Position numbers and translations under genes: made by a program. A stretch of DNA of 64,000 nt. It comes from Sodiomyces alkalinus F11. Lineage: Eukaryota > Ascomycota > Sordariomycetes > Glomerellales > Plectosphaerellaceae. The notes under the pieces were generated by a model. The model saw nothing but the letters and a program-made list of their open reading frames with translations, was not told the origin of the DNA and ran no database searches. The stretch lies in NCBI RefSeq assembly GCF_003711515.1, contig NW_021167085.1, positions 2,194,452 through 2,258,451 of the forward strand, written 5' to 3'. This document shows positions 46,726 through 61,000 of this stretch, piece after piece (positions within the stretch are counted from its first letter, which is position 1; the number at the start of each line of letters is the position of its first letter).

Positions 46726-48034
46726 GGCCAAAAGCTTCCTTCCCAAAGTCTTTTTTTCCTTCTTCTTTTTACATGTTGAGGCTGCTTTAGTCTTTAGTTT
46801 TTGTTGTCGTGTCGCGGCAGCCATCCTCGAAATCTTGCGAGGTACAGCATGGTGCACCTCATGGCAGAGTCGTCGTCAAGACGGCGCGACGCTCCAAGAG
46901 AAATCTCACATGATGTTCTATCACCAAGGCTTCAAGGTTTGATATGCCGCTTGGTCCATATCCTCGGAAGACAGCCATGCCCATATTTGTCATTTTCTGT
47001 GGTGTAGGAGGATATATAATCAGAATCGAGCAACCACAAAGACTCCTTGGGAGACAAAGCCAAGTATGGCAGTGCATTAGACCGAAGGCATCCCCAATGC
47101 TTTCACATCAGTATGGTCTAGAGCGCTCCCAGCGATTCTACGACACGCGGCCGAGTCGAAAGGCCCTCACTCTTCAGAGGCACCGGGACAGTTGCAATCT
47201 GAGTAGCAATAGCTTTTATTCCCTTCATGAGGTCGTTATTCAAAAACAAAGGTATGTCCAGCAGAGACCACCTAGGGCACACTTTTGTAAAGAAGAAAAA
47301 AAGAAAAAAAAAAAGGAGCAAAGTCATAAGGTCGTCAAGTCAAGTGAAAACCCCCTCCGTCAGAAAAGAAGACGTGGCCGCCTTCACCACCCGAAACCTG
47401 CCTATTCCATCTCTAGCACATACGCTTCATGCCAGTAAACCGCCTAGACTGTGGTCCCAAGTCGAAAAAGCGCCGGCAAGAAACTGCCCATCGAGGCCAG
47501 CGCGATCGTCCCCACCTGAGGATCATGACAGGCAGGGATCCAAGACGCGCGCCGTGCCGCAGCCGTGTGTGTGTGTCTAAGCCAAGATCTTCCCCGACTG
47601 TCGGTTCATTGAACATCGTGGTAGAAGAAAAGTCGAGGTGGGTTTCTCCGAGAAAATTAAATCCTTCCGTGCAAAGCGTGAATTCATCAGACATTTACAG
47701 CCATGATGAGGCGTTTCGAGACAAACAGAGAATGGTAAATCGTAATCTCGTCGGCGCGTCACGCAGAGATGCCCTATGGACTTCTGTCGCAACAAATACA
47801 AAAAAAAATGGCAAAGAAAAGAATAGTAATGATAATAAAGGAATGTCAAGGAGAAGTATCGTATCAGGACTTCTCGTCTTGCCCATGCGTGTGGGATCCA
47901 ATCAAGATGAATCACATCTGACAGCAAGGTCGAAACTTTCTAGATGCTGCGCTTCGACACTGCAAATGCGTAAGAGGGTGTCTGTGTCCATGTTGAAACT
48001 GTGTGAGCGGAGTTTGCTGAGCGGGTCAGAAACC
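46726..48034. other. Region downstream of stuA
   Basis: 1.3 kb after the stuA stop on the minus strand, with an A-rich run at 47292-47320 and no recognisable gene. Presumably the stuA 3' UTR and spacer. Confidence 0.5.
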
Positions 48035-50069
48035 TTATCTGTGCCTCGTCGGGGCGACGGTTGCCGTAGCAGGCCGGGCCAAGCTATCGTAACCGCCTGC
48101 AGGGAGTGTCGCGTCGATTAATGTCTTTCTCCGCTTCATCTCCATGTTCGCTCCGCCAGTTAAAGGGCGCTGCATGTCGTCTTCGTCTTCGCGGCCCCGT
48201 TTCATGCTGCCGCCGCCATTCATCATCGACTGCTGCGATGGATAACCATTCGACATGGAGTTCATGTCAGCCGGGGGAGCATAAACATCGCTACCGTTCC
48301 CGTTCGTCGCGCTCCGGTCATTGCTCATTACACTGTAGAGGTTGCTCGAAGGCTGGTGCTGCACCCTGGGGGATGTGTTGTATGCTGGCTGCTGAGAATA
48401 ATAAGGCTGGGGCGGGGCGGCTGTACGCGGAGTTGCGCGACCGGACGCTTGAGGGTGGTTGGGAGAGCCTGTCATTTCAGGAGAGAGATGCTGGTGTTCC
48501 GTGGACAACGGCGGCGGCGCGTAATTGTAGGAGGAACGGTTAGCATCATAAGCACCGCTATCATGAGTATATTCCGTCTCATGTTCATGCTCAGCCTCTT
48601 CCTCCCCAGCGGCATGCGGTGCGTTCTGACCACTCTGCTCGGGGGGAGGGACGATGCCGTTGACGGGCTTCTGCTCCGAGGCAGACACGTGAACTGGCGG
48701 CCGTGACGATGGAGGACCCATGTCATTCTTGCCATATCCATCGTGATGTCCGTAGACAGAACGATCCTGCGGGGCAGGATTCGCCTGCTGATACGGGGAA
48801 TGCTGGGCCGAGGACGGGTTATACATGGGCCTCGAGTTGTCATACTGCTGAGCTCCGGATTGGTAAGATTGCATGCTCTGGATCGTTGTGCCAGGTGGAG
48901 TAGATGCCGGGGTGGCCGGCATCGAACGCGCATTGCTAAGGCCCGTGTCGATAGACATAGGATTTGTGCCTTGGGTTCCGCCAATCCCCTGTGATTGTGG
49001 CGTCCACTGGAAGCCGTCGGAGGACCCCATGCTACTCCCGATGACGCTCGAGGCACTTGTCGGAGGCGTGGGGAACGTGTGTGCTCTGTCGAGCGCCGGG
49101 CGGTTCAAATTCGAGTGAGATGGGAGGGCCTGCTGTGGACCTGGCAGAGCCAGGGTATGGTGATGATGCTGTTGAATTGGTGCTAGTCCAGGGCCGGATT
49201 GCGAGTTGCGCATCTGGCTTTGCTCCTGTTTCCTGCGTTCGGCCGATGCCATGACCTGGCTCGTGCGATTCTGGTTGGTGGGGTGGTAGAGGAGAGCGCC
49301 GATATTGTGGACGAAAAGAGGATACAGCATCTCGGTAATCTTTTCCTTGTTGGCAAAATCCAGAGCCCTCTCAAAGGGAATCCTACACTGCATTAGCCCG
49401 AGGTGGCAGGTAGAACAACGTTCTCATTGCGCGCTACTCACCAGACTCCCTTCAGATGCATGGGCCCGATTTTGACCACGTGTCTCACTTTCTCGCTCTT
49501 CAGGATTCCATCTCTTCGGCCACGAGTCATTCCCGCCACGTTGAGCAGTTTTGTACCGTTAATCATGCCGTTGTCTATCGAGCAGCGGTTAGATGAGAAA
49601 TACCCTGCCGTACGGTTTCCACGTTTCGGACGGGATGCATACCTTCACGTCGGGCGACACAGATACCTCTCGCCTCAACCTGGAAGCACAAGCTGCCCTC
49701 GTCCTCCCAAAGAGTCGCCGTCACGCGGGGTTTCATGCCCGGCGGGGCAACTTGGCCGGTAGTATCCATCCCCTGATATGTGTTGGTTGTGCTGGCTCCA
49801 GGAAGCGGAAGAACGTTCTGAGCCGGGCCCATGCCGTTCGGTACATTTGGCGGGGCATTTTGCGGGGATGTGAGCCCATTCGCATACGGATACGGCTGGC
49901 TATAATGCGGCGGGGGAGGCGGCGGATACTGGGCGAGGTGGTTGGGCTGTAACGCCGGGGGCTGGGAGTGATAAGGTGCCATGCCCCCCGAAGTGACGGT
50001 CTGAGGCGGTTGCGCCTGTCCCGCAGACATATGTTGCTGATAGTACATGTCGGCTGCTGATTGATTCAT
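48035..50069 (-). CDS. stuA: APSES transcription factor StuA
   Basis: DNA-binding regulator of conidiophore and cell-pattern development. The model is complement(join(48035-49382, 49442-49574, 49643-50069)), 635 aa, with introns of 59 nt (gtgagt...tag) and 68 nt (gtatgc...tag). The APSES domain (about residues 110-225) reads [59 protein letters not shown] and [20 protein letters not shown]. The rest is Gln/Pro/Ser-rich with a basic MKRRK signal near the C-terminus. I chose the ATG at 50069 (gacc[18 protein letters not shown]) because it gives the family's usual start and length. The frame stays open upstream to an ATG at 50312 (+81 codons) and a stop at 50439. APSES family members usually read DNHMINGTK where this one has DNG. 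Confidence 0.93.
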
Positions 50070-51300
50070 GGTCGAGTAGTGATCGTAACCTCCAAGAGGC
50101 TGGGCGGTTGACCCAGGTATCGCCGGCCCAACTGGTAACGAAGGGGAAGGAGTCTTGGGCCCGTGAGAGGAGCCGGCCGAGGTGAACGAGGACTGCGACC
50201 CTGCGTGAGAACTCCAGGAATCCACGGAGCTAACCCGTGGAGACGAAGTACCCGAAGAATAGGCCTGGTGTGGGGCGGGCAATGGCAAGGGCGGCAGTCC
50301 CTCGCTATTCATGTACAGAGGCCGATGGTCGGACGCGGAGCTGAAGTATGAGGAGTCGCTCAAACTCCGGGTTTGTACTTGTGATATCGGCGGTAGATCC
50401 AGTTTCACGGTATTGACCCGGAACTTGTAGCTCCACTGCTAAGGCGTAGTGGCTTCGTGAGCAAATGACGGTCGCAAAAATTCAAGCAACCTAGTCTCAC
50501 CGGGCAAGCGAAGAGACCAAAGATGGATTTCTAGACAGCGTCAACGGCTGAGAGAGACAAGACTCGGCGGTAACCAAGTGTATGCCACCAGGTTTAGCAA
50601 GAGAGAAGAGGTTCGACGTGAAGTACGACTTCTCGTAAGCTAACCAAAAAGAAAAGAAGAAAAGCAAAGAGCAAAATCCAAAAGGCCAGACAGGAAATGA
50701 ACCGTTGTCGTTCTCAAGACAGCGACCAAGGCGATCGTGACTCGTCAAAAGAAGGCGTCAAGGTCAATGCTCAGTGAAATCGTAGCATCTAGCGAACTGG
50801 TCGTTGCTGAGCAGTACCGGGTCGCCCACTGTACTCGAAAGTCGGTCGACGCAAGGTGAAGTGGGTCCTGGTGGAAAACGGAAAGAAGACGATCTCTGTG
50901 TGTGGGTAGCCCTCTAGTAAACTGAACACTCGAGGCGTCGCTGGTCGATGGCCGGAGTGAAAGCGGGCTGAAGCGGAAGCGAGAGGAAGTATGTGTGAAG
51001 AGGGAAAGATGATAGAGAGAGAGAGAGAGGGCGGGTGGTGGTGGCAGCCAAGTGGAAGAGAGTGGGTTTCGTTTGGTGCGGTCAACTCTCAAGGCCAAGA
51101 CGGTCAATTTAGAGATACACGCAAACCAAAAACACCTGGGTGAAGAGCTTTCGTGACGGCTCGACTTTTTACTCTCTAATCCGCATGCAGGCACATCAGC
51201 TAAAGATCCGGGTGCTAAATTGGAGATGCAGGAGAGGGATGTGCATTGCAGATGGTGAGGAGTAGGTAGTTAGAGGCAGATGACGGCGAGAGGTGGGACG
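50070..51300 (-). promoter_or_regulatory. Probable stuA leader and proximal promoter
   Basis: The minus strand is strongly pyrimidine-rich, including (ct)n near 51010-51030 and further CT tracts to about 51.4 kb, typical of transcription start regions in filamentous fungi. A possible leader-intron acceptor (ttagcag) ends at 50436. stuA genes are known for long leaders; the exact start site is not visible. Confidence 0.4.
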
Positions 51301-54300
51301 GGCATGTCGGCATTGTAAGCGAAAGAAAAAGAAAGAAAGAAAAAAAACTCACCTTCCTCACCTCTCTCGCGGAGGGTACGTCCTAGTCGGAGGGGTGGAA
51401 GGGGGAGGATAATATTGGGAGGTTGGTGCAATCGTGAAGGAGGAAGGAACAGGAAATGTCCGGGCAAAGGACGGTTTTGTTTTTTTGGTGCCCAGGAAAA
51501 GTATAGAGAGGAAGTGAGCCAGCCAGGAAGGAGCCAGGGACCACAGTATAGAGGGAGGATAGTGGAGGAGACCGGGGAGATCCCAAAGACGACAAGCCCA
51601 CCCCTGGTCGTAATGGGGTGCTTGTATCAGGTACTTCTTCTTCTTCTTGCCTACAACGTACATGGGTGTCGGGGAAGGGGGAAGTGGTGAGGACGAGATA
51701 GAGGGAGGAAAGAAGAGGATAGAGGAGCCGGGACCGAAGTCTGAACGAATACAACGTACCTAAGGTACTTGTTCTACCGGGCATCAAGAGAGGCCCGGTA
51801 CCTTTACCGCGTGGGCATACCTATGCCAACCACCTACGAAGCCTGGATGGTAGTGGTCGCGAGTGCCGTAAGACCGGGGTGTTTTAGAGCGAAAGCGAGA
51901 AGAGGGTCGACAAGGTTTCGTGCTCCGATTAGGATTAGCACAGGCGAAAATCGGTTCTTTCTAGTGTGGCCAGCCTGTCAGGGAAGAGGAGCGGGTTCTG
52001 AGGCCGGGTGAGGTGTGGGGTCGTTTCTCTTTTGCTTTTCCGTTCTTCTATCTATCTACCTCACTTGGCTCTTTAAACTTAGGAACGGAAAGTTCTATTG
52101 CTTGATTTTACCTTCTGTTTTTTTTTTCCTAATCCCGGCTGGGCTAGTGAATTGGGACCGCTTGGTCTTGGGGTGGTTGGGATGCCTTTGTTGTCGCGGG
52201 ATGAGAGTCGGTAGCGATCTCAAGATTCGATGGATTTATTTCGTAGAGGCACTGAAAGTACGTACCTCCAAGGCAGACTTGGTCGCTGGCAGTTTGGGCT
52301 GGTCCGGTTGTAGACCGTTGTACGTTGTAGTTATCGTATGTATCTAGTACCCCTTGTCCCTCTCAGCCAGGGTCTGCTTTTTTTGACCTTTCTCTCTTCT
52401 TTTTTGGTTCTTTCTTACACCGCCGCTTTTCTTTCTCTTTCTGTTTGCTTTTTCTTTCCTGGCCTTCCAAGTTTCTACCCCACTGGTTAACTTCGAAGTC
52501 CTGACTTTGAATCATTCACTCCCTGTTTATCATATCTGAGGTTCGTACATTTCCACGAGGTCAATGTTCTTCGACGTTTATTCCAGTCTGGTGGCGTATG
52601 TATGGCTGTACGCCCCACCCACCCTTCCCCCCTCTCCCAATTGAAACTGAAGACGAACAAGTCCCTCGAACAGTAGGACAAGTCACGATGTACTGTACTT
52701 TCGAGTGGGCAGAGTGAGGGGAAAAGTGAAAGTACTTTGTATTGGTCGCTTCCCTTGGGAGCCCGTCCTCGCGCCAGGGCCCTTTGAGGACCGGGGCGCC
52801 AGCAAATCCAAATGGGAGGAGGTACATTGCCTAAGGTACTCTGCCGGTTACCAATAAAGGGGTGTGAACCGAACAGGCCCATGGTTGCACCTCCTCGTAC
52901 TCCGGACTGTACTTGACAAGGGTCTTTTTCGTACATCGTGGGACGGATGGACCACCGGGTGGGGGGACCGGGGCCTCCTCGACCAGGGACAGGAGGAAGG
53001 ATGTGCGCAAGCCAATCTCACTATTCTCAAAGTGGAGTAAAGACGGGAAAGCAAGGCGGGGGGCGTTGAGGACATAGGTATCAGGGTCGCCGGTGGCTGA
53101 TGTGCCTTTTATCGCGACCCGCCAACGAACTCGTGTGAGTTTTGTATCCTAATACTGTACGACGGGGCCACGAGCCTTGTGTGCTTCGTACGTTGTAGGA
53201 AAAAGGAAGCAACCTTCGGTTCCACGAAGCGATAAAGTATTCGGAGTATTCGGAGTATTCGTAATTAAGGGAAGGGTTGAAGGGGAGAAAACTCGACGCG
53301 TTTACGGATTGTCGATCTTCACAACATTATCGCTAATAGGAGCAGAGAAGTCACCAGGGTTCTCCGGCTTCGTCAGAGACACAATACACCGCATTCGGCT
53401 CTTCTTGCGCCTTGTTCGCATAAAGAAACCGACGCATCACTTGAATTTTCAACCTGGTAGTGACTGTGTTTTAAATCACAGTTGAGCGTTGGATAGGAGA
53501 AACCTCTCCCTGTTGTTCATAGAACGAAGAAAAGTAAGAGCAAGTCTTCGATCTCCAGAACCCTCACACGTCCTTACTGGTCACATCACTTACTTGGACG
53601 CGCCGGGGCTTAATTAACCAACAGGTTTGGCCTGAGGCTCAGGACACGCTTGTTTCAATCCACCAATGCTTTGTCTTTTGCCCCTGGCCCGGACGATAAA
53701 TGCCAACGAGCCTTGAACATAAGGGAAGCTTTCTTGATGACCGTCATCCTACCGATGCCGCCCGATTAGGTGTCCTTTTGTTCTATCATGCTGTTCTCCT
53801 CCCCGTGTTCTAACTATGCGAAAACTTCAATGGGTCTGGTTTATCCGCAGCGCCTCCGCCGTCTGCATGCAGCAAGGCTACAGCCTTGTTTCTACCTCAT
53901 GTTTGACAACTTGGAGGCTCTCCATCCGCAGGTACTAACTCTAATGAATGAAATTGGGCCATCTGGAGTGTCCCTTGACTTGGTTGGTCACTTTTTTTCT
54001 TGCCACTTCGATTCGCCTTATGATCTTCTCCGAAGGAAGCCGCTCACCTCTAAGCCTCTCTCACAAGCCACGCAACTTAAAGGTTCTTCGCCGCCCTCGC
54101 CGTTGGCATACCTGCTCTTAGTGCCGTTCCCGTTGTCGGTTCCGAGTCAATCCTAATATACATGCTATTTCGGACCGTCCTCCTCAGTGTTCTCCGAGAT
54201 CATCATCGTGTTGCACATTTTATATCTACAATCGGCCAGGTCCCTATCCGCTGGTCGTTTTCTGTTTCCACTGAATCAGTTGGACGACAGGCGATGCATG

Positions 54301-57300
54301 AGCTCGCTCGCAGCCAAACGTCGGGGACTGCAGGTGAGCTGCATTGGCGTCATGTACGGGGCATGCAATGTCGATGTGGATGGGCAGCAGGACATCGCAG
54401 CACGTCAGTACCAGGTCTGGGACCATCTGCTTCAACTTCTTCGCCATGCCTTGCTCGAATATTTCAGTGCGAAGTAGAATAATAATTACCCATCACTCCC
54501 CGCGGGGGCTTGCTCTCTCGACACGCCTAGTGAAAACTGGGGACTTGGATAATATCACGAGCGACAAGCCACCTGTTTAGTCTTCCCTGCACGGGTCCGT
54601 AAAAAAGGTACGGCATGACATGCCACTCTAGCTCCCTAGCGGAATGCGCCTGTTTCTGCGGGGCGATAATTCAGGTTGCTGCAAGCTTCCGTAGCGTATT
54701 TAAGCATATTGCCCTAAGGTACGGAGTATTGAAGTCTCAACGAGGAACAGAACGGAGGCGGCCACAGACAAACATGGAGTAATCGATCCGTAGGCGCTGT
54801 TCCTCACAGAGATTTGGTAGGGACGCGGTAGTCGTCTCTTCGGCCTAAATTGATAATCACCGAGATATGAGGGGTTCGGACCAATAGCGAAGGGTCACGA
54901 TCATCAACTTCCTTTGGACCATTTCCTTCAGGTACCTTACTCTAAAATGAGGTATTTACGAATCTACAATTGCTGTTGTTTTTGCGGATTAGCTGGAATA
55001 ACCTGCTTGAATTCTGCCGACCGAGATCCGGCTCCTTTTACAGTCCACTCGGAGTCGTTCGCGTCTTCTCTTGCATATATGGAACTTATAAACGGGGATG
55101 GTAGCTGATAACGCTCAGTAGACAATTATAATTATCACTCCGTAGTACCTTAGGTACGTAATTGAGCTAGTGTACTGCAACTGACGGCAGTCTTGAGCCT
55201 CATTATGCACGACATTCCTGGTGTTTCGGATCTACGAAGTACATACACATACCTACATACATACGTGCCTTCGGACCGCGATTGATATTTTTTCCACCGC
55301 CAAAATAGGTGGTGATGCAACTACGGGTATAATTTTGCCGATCGTGCTCAACAATAACCTCCCCTGTACGGAGCCCTGCTTTTATCAGGCGGACAAAGTA
55401 CCTACGCCACCATCTCGGCACAAGGCTTGAGTGCATCTTCAGTCGGAAAACAGGCATGAGCCGCTTGTCCCGGGGCGACTAAGCGTGCCGTGCCTTTTTT
55501 TCTTCTTTCGAGTTGGAAGAACGGGCACTAATGAGCTTTGTACAGGTCGTATGGTGTATCCGCACCGACGGAATACGAAGACCAAGGCGGTCTGGAGTCT
55601 GAATCAATCAAGTGGGTGGAAGAGAAACCACGAGAGAAACTGTCAGCCAACTGCTGGGGTGGCGGCAGACAAAAGAAACGAGTTCTTTGTGAAAGAAGAT
55701 ACGATTCCCGAATAAAATCGCCCGTCGATGGATAAGGCGCCTACGAAGTAATTAGGTACGTAGCTTTGTTAGGGCAAGGTAAGCTGTATGATCCAGTAGC
55801 GTCAGGGCGAGCGACTGGAAGTTTCCACCAACGTCGGCCGAGGTGAGACAAAGCGCCATGTCTCTCAAGTTGAAACGTCATTGTCGAGCGACGCAGGAGG
55901 CTGGGAAAATATTACCTTGCTTGGACTGAATTCAAAGAAGCAAAGCTGTGGACAGACCGCAGATACCGACCACTAGGTGAGGCCAAGTGGACCAAGTGCG
56001 CCAGCACAGGCACCGGCACCAGTCTTCCCCAGCCTTCCCCAGCCTTCCCCGGCCTCTCGGCCGTCGGACACCTCCTGCTTTGCAAGCTACGAAGTAGTTA
56101 TTTCTCATTCTGTAGGTATAGCCTCTTGACCTGCCTCCCGTGGACGAGATCGCGAAAGAGTTAAGACAGGGTACAGGGCACGTGAAAAGGAGGTTGGCCT
56201 GAGCACTTGCATAAGCCCACTCGCTGCAAGGCGGCTAAGTACGAAGCTATGTTAAGCACTGGGCGAATGAGAGCCCGTGGTTGGCGGCTATGGACAGGGG
56301 TGGCGGGGGCAAGCATTTTAGTCCTCCCGGGACTACCCGGGCGTGGTCGTAACCCAAGGTACTGATATCTTGTACCTAAAGTACCCACGTACAACGTGCA
56401 TTAAGTACCTAAAGGTATTATAGGTTTCCTACGCGACTTCGCACCACTCCGTCGTGAGCAAGTCGATCGCACTCCGGCTCGGAGCACGACAAGCCTTGCT
56501 TTTTGCTTCCTCTTCTCGTAGAGGAACCAATATCCAGTCGCGTTAATCAGTCACTGCTAGGACCGCAGTGTTCGACCGGCCCTCTAGATCCGCCGGTCCC
56601 TGACGCGCCTTGTCGATGTCAAAAGTACAGCTCCAGCGGCATCGTCGGCGGCTATAGCCCGTGCTGCCTCTTTAGGCACATTAGCTCTCCCGCCCCTCTC
56701 TGTCCTGTCTCCCTTCCAAATGCAAGGAACAACCATAGACTACCTTATTACTCTGCTACGGGTATTAGATAATAATTGCATGAGCGATTCTATTTATGAG
56801 TTTGGACTGCGGCTCGATGCTACACTCGGCGAGCGAAGTTGGAACGGTTATGGCAAGCTGCTTGTCCATAGTACTCCGTGCGAAGTATAAGGTACATACA
56901 AAAGTTTCCCCGAATCGTTTCATCCCGCTATAACCCTGTCCTTCCTTTATATTCAGGGTATAATAATAAAGCACTTTGAACTTGGTGGGATTCGTCGGAT
57001 TATCATGGAAAATCCAAGGCGACCTCTAGTCAGGCACAACGCTTAGCGGAGCAACCCCAAGACACAGGAAGGATTAATTAGATAGGTAGTAGCTGATGTT
57101 CTATATCTCTCCTTCGTCGTCAGTTCTGGCCGTAATTTCTACTCCGAGGTGATACCAGCCCGACCGCGAAGTGGCATCTAGCGGACTCGAGGCTCGCTGT
57201 TGCAGCATCGCTTCGTACAGCTTCCCAGAAGCAGCACGCCGACTGGAAACAGATGTACTCCGCAATAATTAACGCGCTCCGAACATACCTTACATAAGGT

Positions 57301-57900
57301 ACCTGACTAATTACCTTACTCCGTACTTCGTACAAAGTAAAGATACCTTCTGTCGTTCCACGACGAACACTCCCTTCCCTCCCCACCAGAAAGCACACAT
57401 TGAGGCGGTCGCATTTGGGGTCGCTGTCGTGGCCCTCGGACAGCTGCTCTTCTTCTAATCTACGAAGTAATTAGCTTATCAGCTCCCGTTTCCGTCTCAG
57501 CAACCCGGTAGCTCATAAGACGGTAAAAGCAAGCAGGCGAATCACAGCAATCCACGTTTCGGCCAGCCGGCCACACAACCCTAGCCTAACCACCATTACG
57601 ATTCTCCTTTCCCCTCCCAGTCTCACCCCGTCACCATGTCTATGGACCCAATCAAGAAGTATTCCGCCACCGACCAACCACCGTGACCGGGCCAGCCAGC
57701 TTCTGGCAAACCTGGCGATGCGCTGGCGCATGCTCTCGCGATTTGGATTGTCTGACGAGCTGGCACCACAGGACGAAGATTGTCATCATCCCCCAACTTC
57801 CTTCTCTTGGATAATTAGTGGGCAACGATCGCTCCCCTATTAGCACCTCGCGTCCCGTGACAGTATCCGTTGGATGATCCGCGGGCAAATGTTTCTCACA
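51301..57900. other. Gene-poor intergenic region, part 1
   Basis: No coding region with a recognisable domain was found on either strand. The stretch holds many TAC(T/-)CCGTA and TACGAAGTA type motifs, taaggtac blocks, long T-rich and CT-rich tracts (52.0-52.5 kb) and an 11-nt repeat (cagccttcccc, 56025-56050). Composition is normal, not RIP-like. Confidence 0.5.
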
Positions 57901-57981
57901 TCCTTGAAATAGACCCGGGCCAGACCGGCTTGTGCTTTCGTCGTTGTTTTGCAGCCATATAAGGCTTCGGTGCAGTGGTAG

Positions 57982-58015
<34 letters not shown>
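57982..58015. repeat. Poly-C run of 34 bases
   Basis: Uninterrupted C from 57982 to 58015. Homopolymers of this length are hard to sequence, so the true length is uncertain. Confidence 0.9.
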
Positions 58016-61000
58016 AGATCGATCTCTGCACGTGCGGACCGTTACCCGCATTACATACTCCGTACATCCAGTCGTTTACTAGCAGTGTGTCGTCGCGGCC
58101 ATTAATGAACTCGTCGCGAACCCACCGACTTGGAAAGCCGCAAGTGCGTTGTACTCCGTAGGGGGTGCTTTAGGTGCCCAGATAAGGAGTATGTACATCA
58201 GGTTGGTACGGAGTACGTGGTGCGGCTTCTCTTGGACAGACACCCCTCGAACAAACCCCGGATTCTCTATCGGTGCCCCGTAAGTTCCCTCGCAGTTGGA
58301 AATGCGAAATGCACCCCGACAGGCTCTCATGCGGAGGTAGCTATTTCGCATTTGAAGATCCCATGTTTCTCGCCCTGCGCTGGGCACCATAGTGGACTCG
58401 ACTACGAACTCTCATCACGCAACACACAAGACACACACACATGCACACCCACACACAACACCATATAGGAGATCCTTAAACGAAAGGGTCCTTTTTGAAG
58501 GTGCAGGGTACAAGTAATCAACCATTCACCATGTCATCGGACACATGCGTTCCACGCGGTCATTGTCGCTGTTCGGTTGATACAGTACCTCACTTATTAG
58601 GCTTAGCGCTCTCCTCACCGCTACTCTTCAGCCTGTTTAGAGACACCCCTCTTCCCCTCTTTTGGCCTGCTTTTGTTTCCCGAGCATACCTAAGGTAAGA
58701 ATGTGAACGAAGTACCGGTACACGTTACTTCTACCTTTGTCCGAAGTACCTCGGCGGCCCAGACGCGGAAGGGCCATTCTGCCCTGCTAACTCGATCCAT
58801 CTCTCCTGGTTTGTACGAGTACTCCGTGTACGGCTAGCGCTTCGGACTGAGTACTATAAGGTACGTGGTTGGGCGATCAAGACGGGGATGGGTTGGTATC
58901 ACTTGGGGAGTACCTTAGATACATACATACATCACATATAGGTATATGTACTTCGCCATTTCCGCAGCATTTCTCCAAGGCATTTGACGTATCTACGACG
59001 CCGTAGTCACCGAAGATTGATGAGAAATATAGAGAGCCGCGGAAGACTTTACGGCTGAAGTCTTCAAGCTATAACATGTACAGTTAGTTATGTTTCCTGG
59101 TGAAGGGAATGAGTGCAGTTTCAGGAAGTCCGCATTTCGCCGGGGGAGGTGATAGGGGTTAAACTTGCTCCTCAACCACACACAGCACGGCACACAACAC
59201 GCCCACGCAAACCACGGCCAGGTCTGCGCGAACGGCGGGGCTACCTTAGTTGGTGCACATATCACATATCCGTACAGTACTTACGTACATACTCTGCACA
59301 ACGTATGTAGGTATGTACGTGTACGTGTACATGCCATGGTCCGTAATTATGGGGTGCATTCAAAGAGAATCCTCAAGGCCAGGCCAGTGCTTGGAGGTTT
59401 TGTTGTCACGTTTTGTTTGTCGGGACACTTCGATTTGGGACCAAATGCAGCCAGTCTTAGACCTCAAAATATGCGGAGTAATCATCGTGTAGCCGTAACG
59501 CTGGACATCTTCGCCCTTCGAACAAGGAAAAATAATCGGTCCTCCATAGAGTCTGACGTTGCGGGGAGGATGGGCAGAAGACAATCTTCCCAGACCAAAC
59601 GATGTGCAGCGATCGGCGAGTAAACTTTCCCGGAGACAAACAATTACATACAAGGGTAGATGGGGACAAAGCCAAAGGCGAAAAAAGGGGATAAAAGCAA
59701 TGGAATCAATCCATTTTCCGTACCAGATCGAAATTGATCTTAATATAATTAGAATCTTTGATCGAATGGAAGTGTATATGAATCAGTTTATTTTTATTTC
59801 GTATTCGTGCAGCATACATACGGCATTCAAGGTAACATGCACGCCATGAGGAAAGGCACGAAGTAATGGGGTGTGGGCCCTCTTGATTGATGTCTCTGTC
59901 CTCGTCCGTCATCACGCCGGGATGTTTCCCACGGGAGACCCGATTACTGGGCGGTGGACACTGAATTCCTATGTATTACATACAACGTATGTTGTCGGGA
60001 AGGCTGCATGTGTGTACCCTCCGCCCATGCGCTTGAAGATCTGTTGAAAATCGGTGTCCGACATTAGCTTAAAGCGCGCACGAGCCGGCGCCATGCTGTC
60101 AGTCCGGTCTTGCGTCTCTGGGGCTCGAGTTTGGAACGTGTTTGCATCTACGGAGTGGCAGAACAGGGCGCTTCCAGGAGAGTTTAATTTATCAGAAGCA
60201 GAAAAACGAGACAGGATGGGTAAGACAATATGCAGCACTGTGCGTGGCCATGTGCGCCTCTCTGCACAACAGCCAAGTAGCTAGGTTCATGTCCCGAACA
60301 ATTACGGCGCCTATGTAGGCATTTACTTCGTAGGGTTCCATTCATATTCATGTTCTCCCTCTCTCGATGGAATATTCTTTGGGAAATCGAGGTCTACAAG
60401 AGAACGGGAAAGATCAGTGATTCTGCGGTGTCCGTTCCTGTGACCCACCCACCGCATCTCAAACTTCGTACTGTTGTACAGTATTACTTCGTAGGGCAGC
60501 ACAGGCTCATTTTGGGAATAATATCTCTCAATTCCCCCCCAGCCCCCTTTTCCCCACTAATTATCCATAAACCGCTCATCAGCCCGGTGCTCTCCAACGC
60601 AGTTCCGGCCGAGATGTTCGTCCCTTGCCGGTAGCGTGATTGGCAACCTTGGCGGGAGATGCACACAAAGCGAAAGATGGCGGGGGAAGATACTCGAAGG
60701 GAGGTCGGGGCATGAAGGAGACGGAAGAAGGAAGAAAACCAGAAACAGCAGTACCGCATGGAATCTTTGAACCTTACGTTGTATGCGGTTCGGCACGCGT
60801 ATCACCTTTACCTTATTATTATCTAGCGATCGATCCATTCCTCGTCCTTGTGCGCTCGAGCCATATATCAGGGATTGATTTTGATATTTACCTCCAACCG
60901 TTCACGGCGAAAAGGAGTTACCTACCCTTGCGGTCGTTTTAAGGTGTTGAGATGCTAAGCTATCCGTGATGTGTCTGACTGATCATGCCGGTAGACGAGA

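Noticed and set aside
53770..54156. A 128-codon plus-strand frame in the stuA upstream desert
   Set aside because: No domain, no good start, and composition like the surrounding intergenic DNA.
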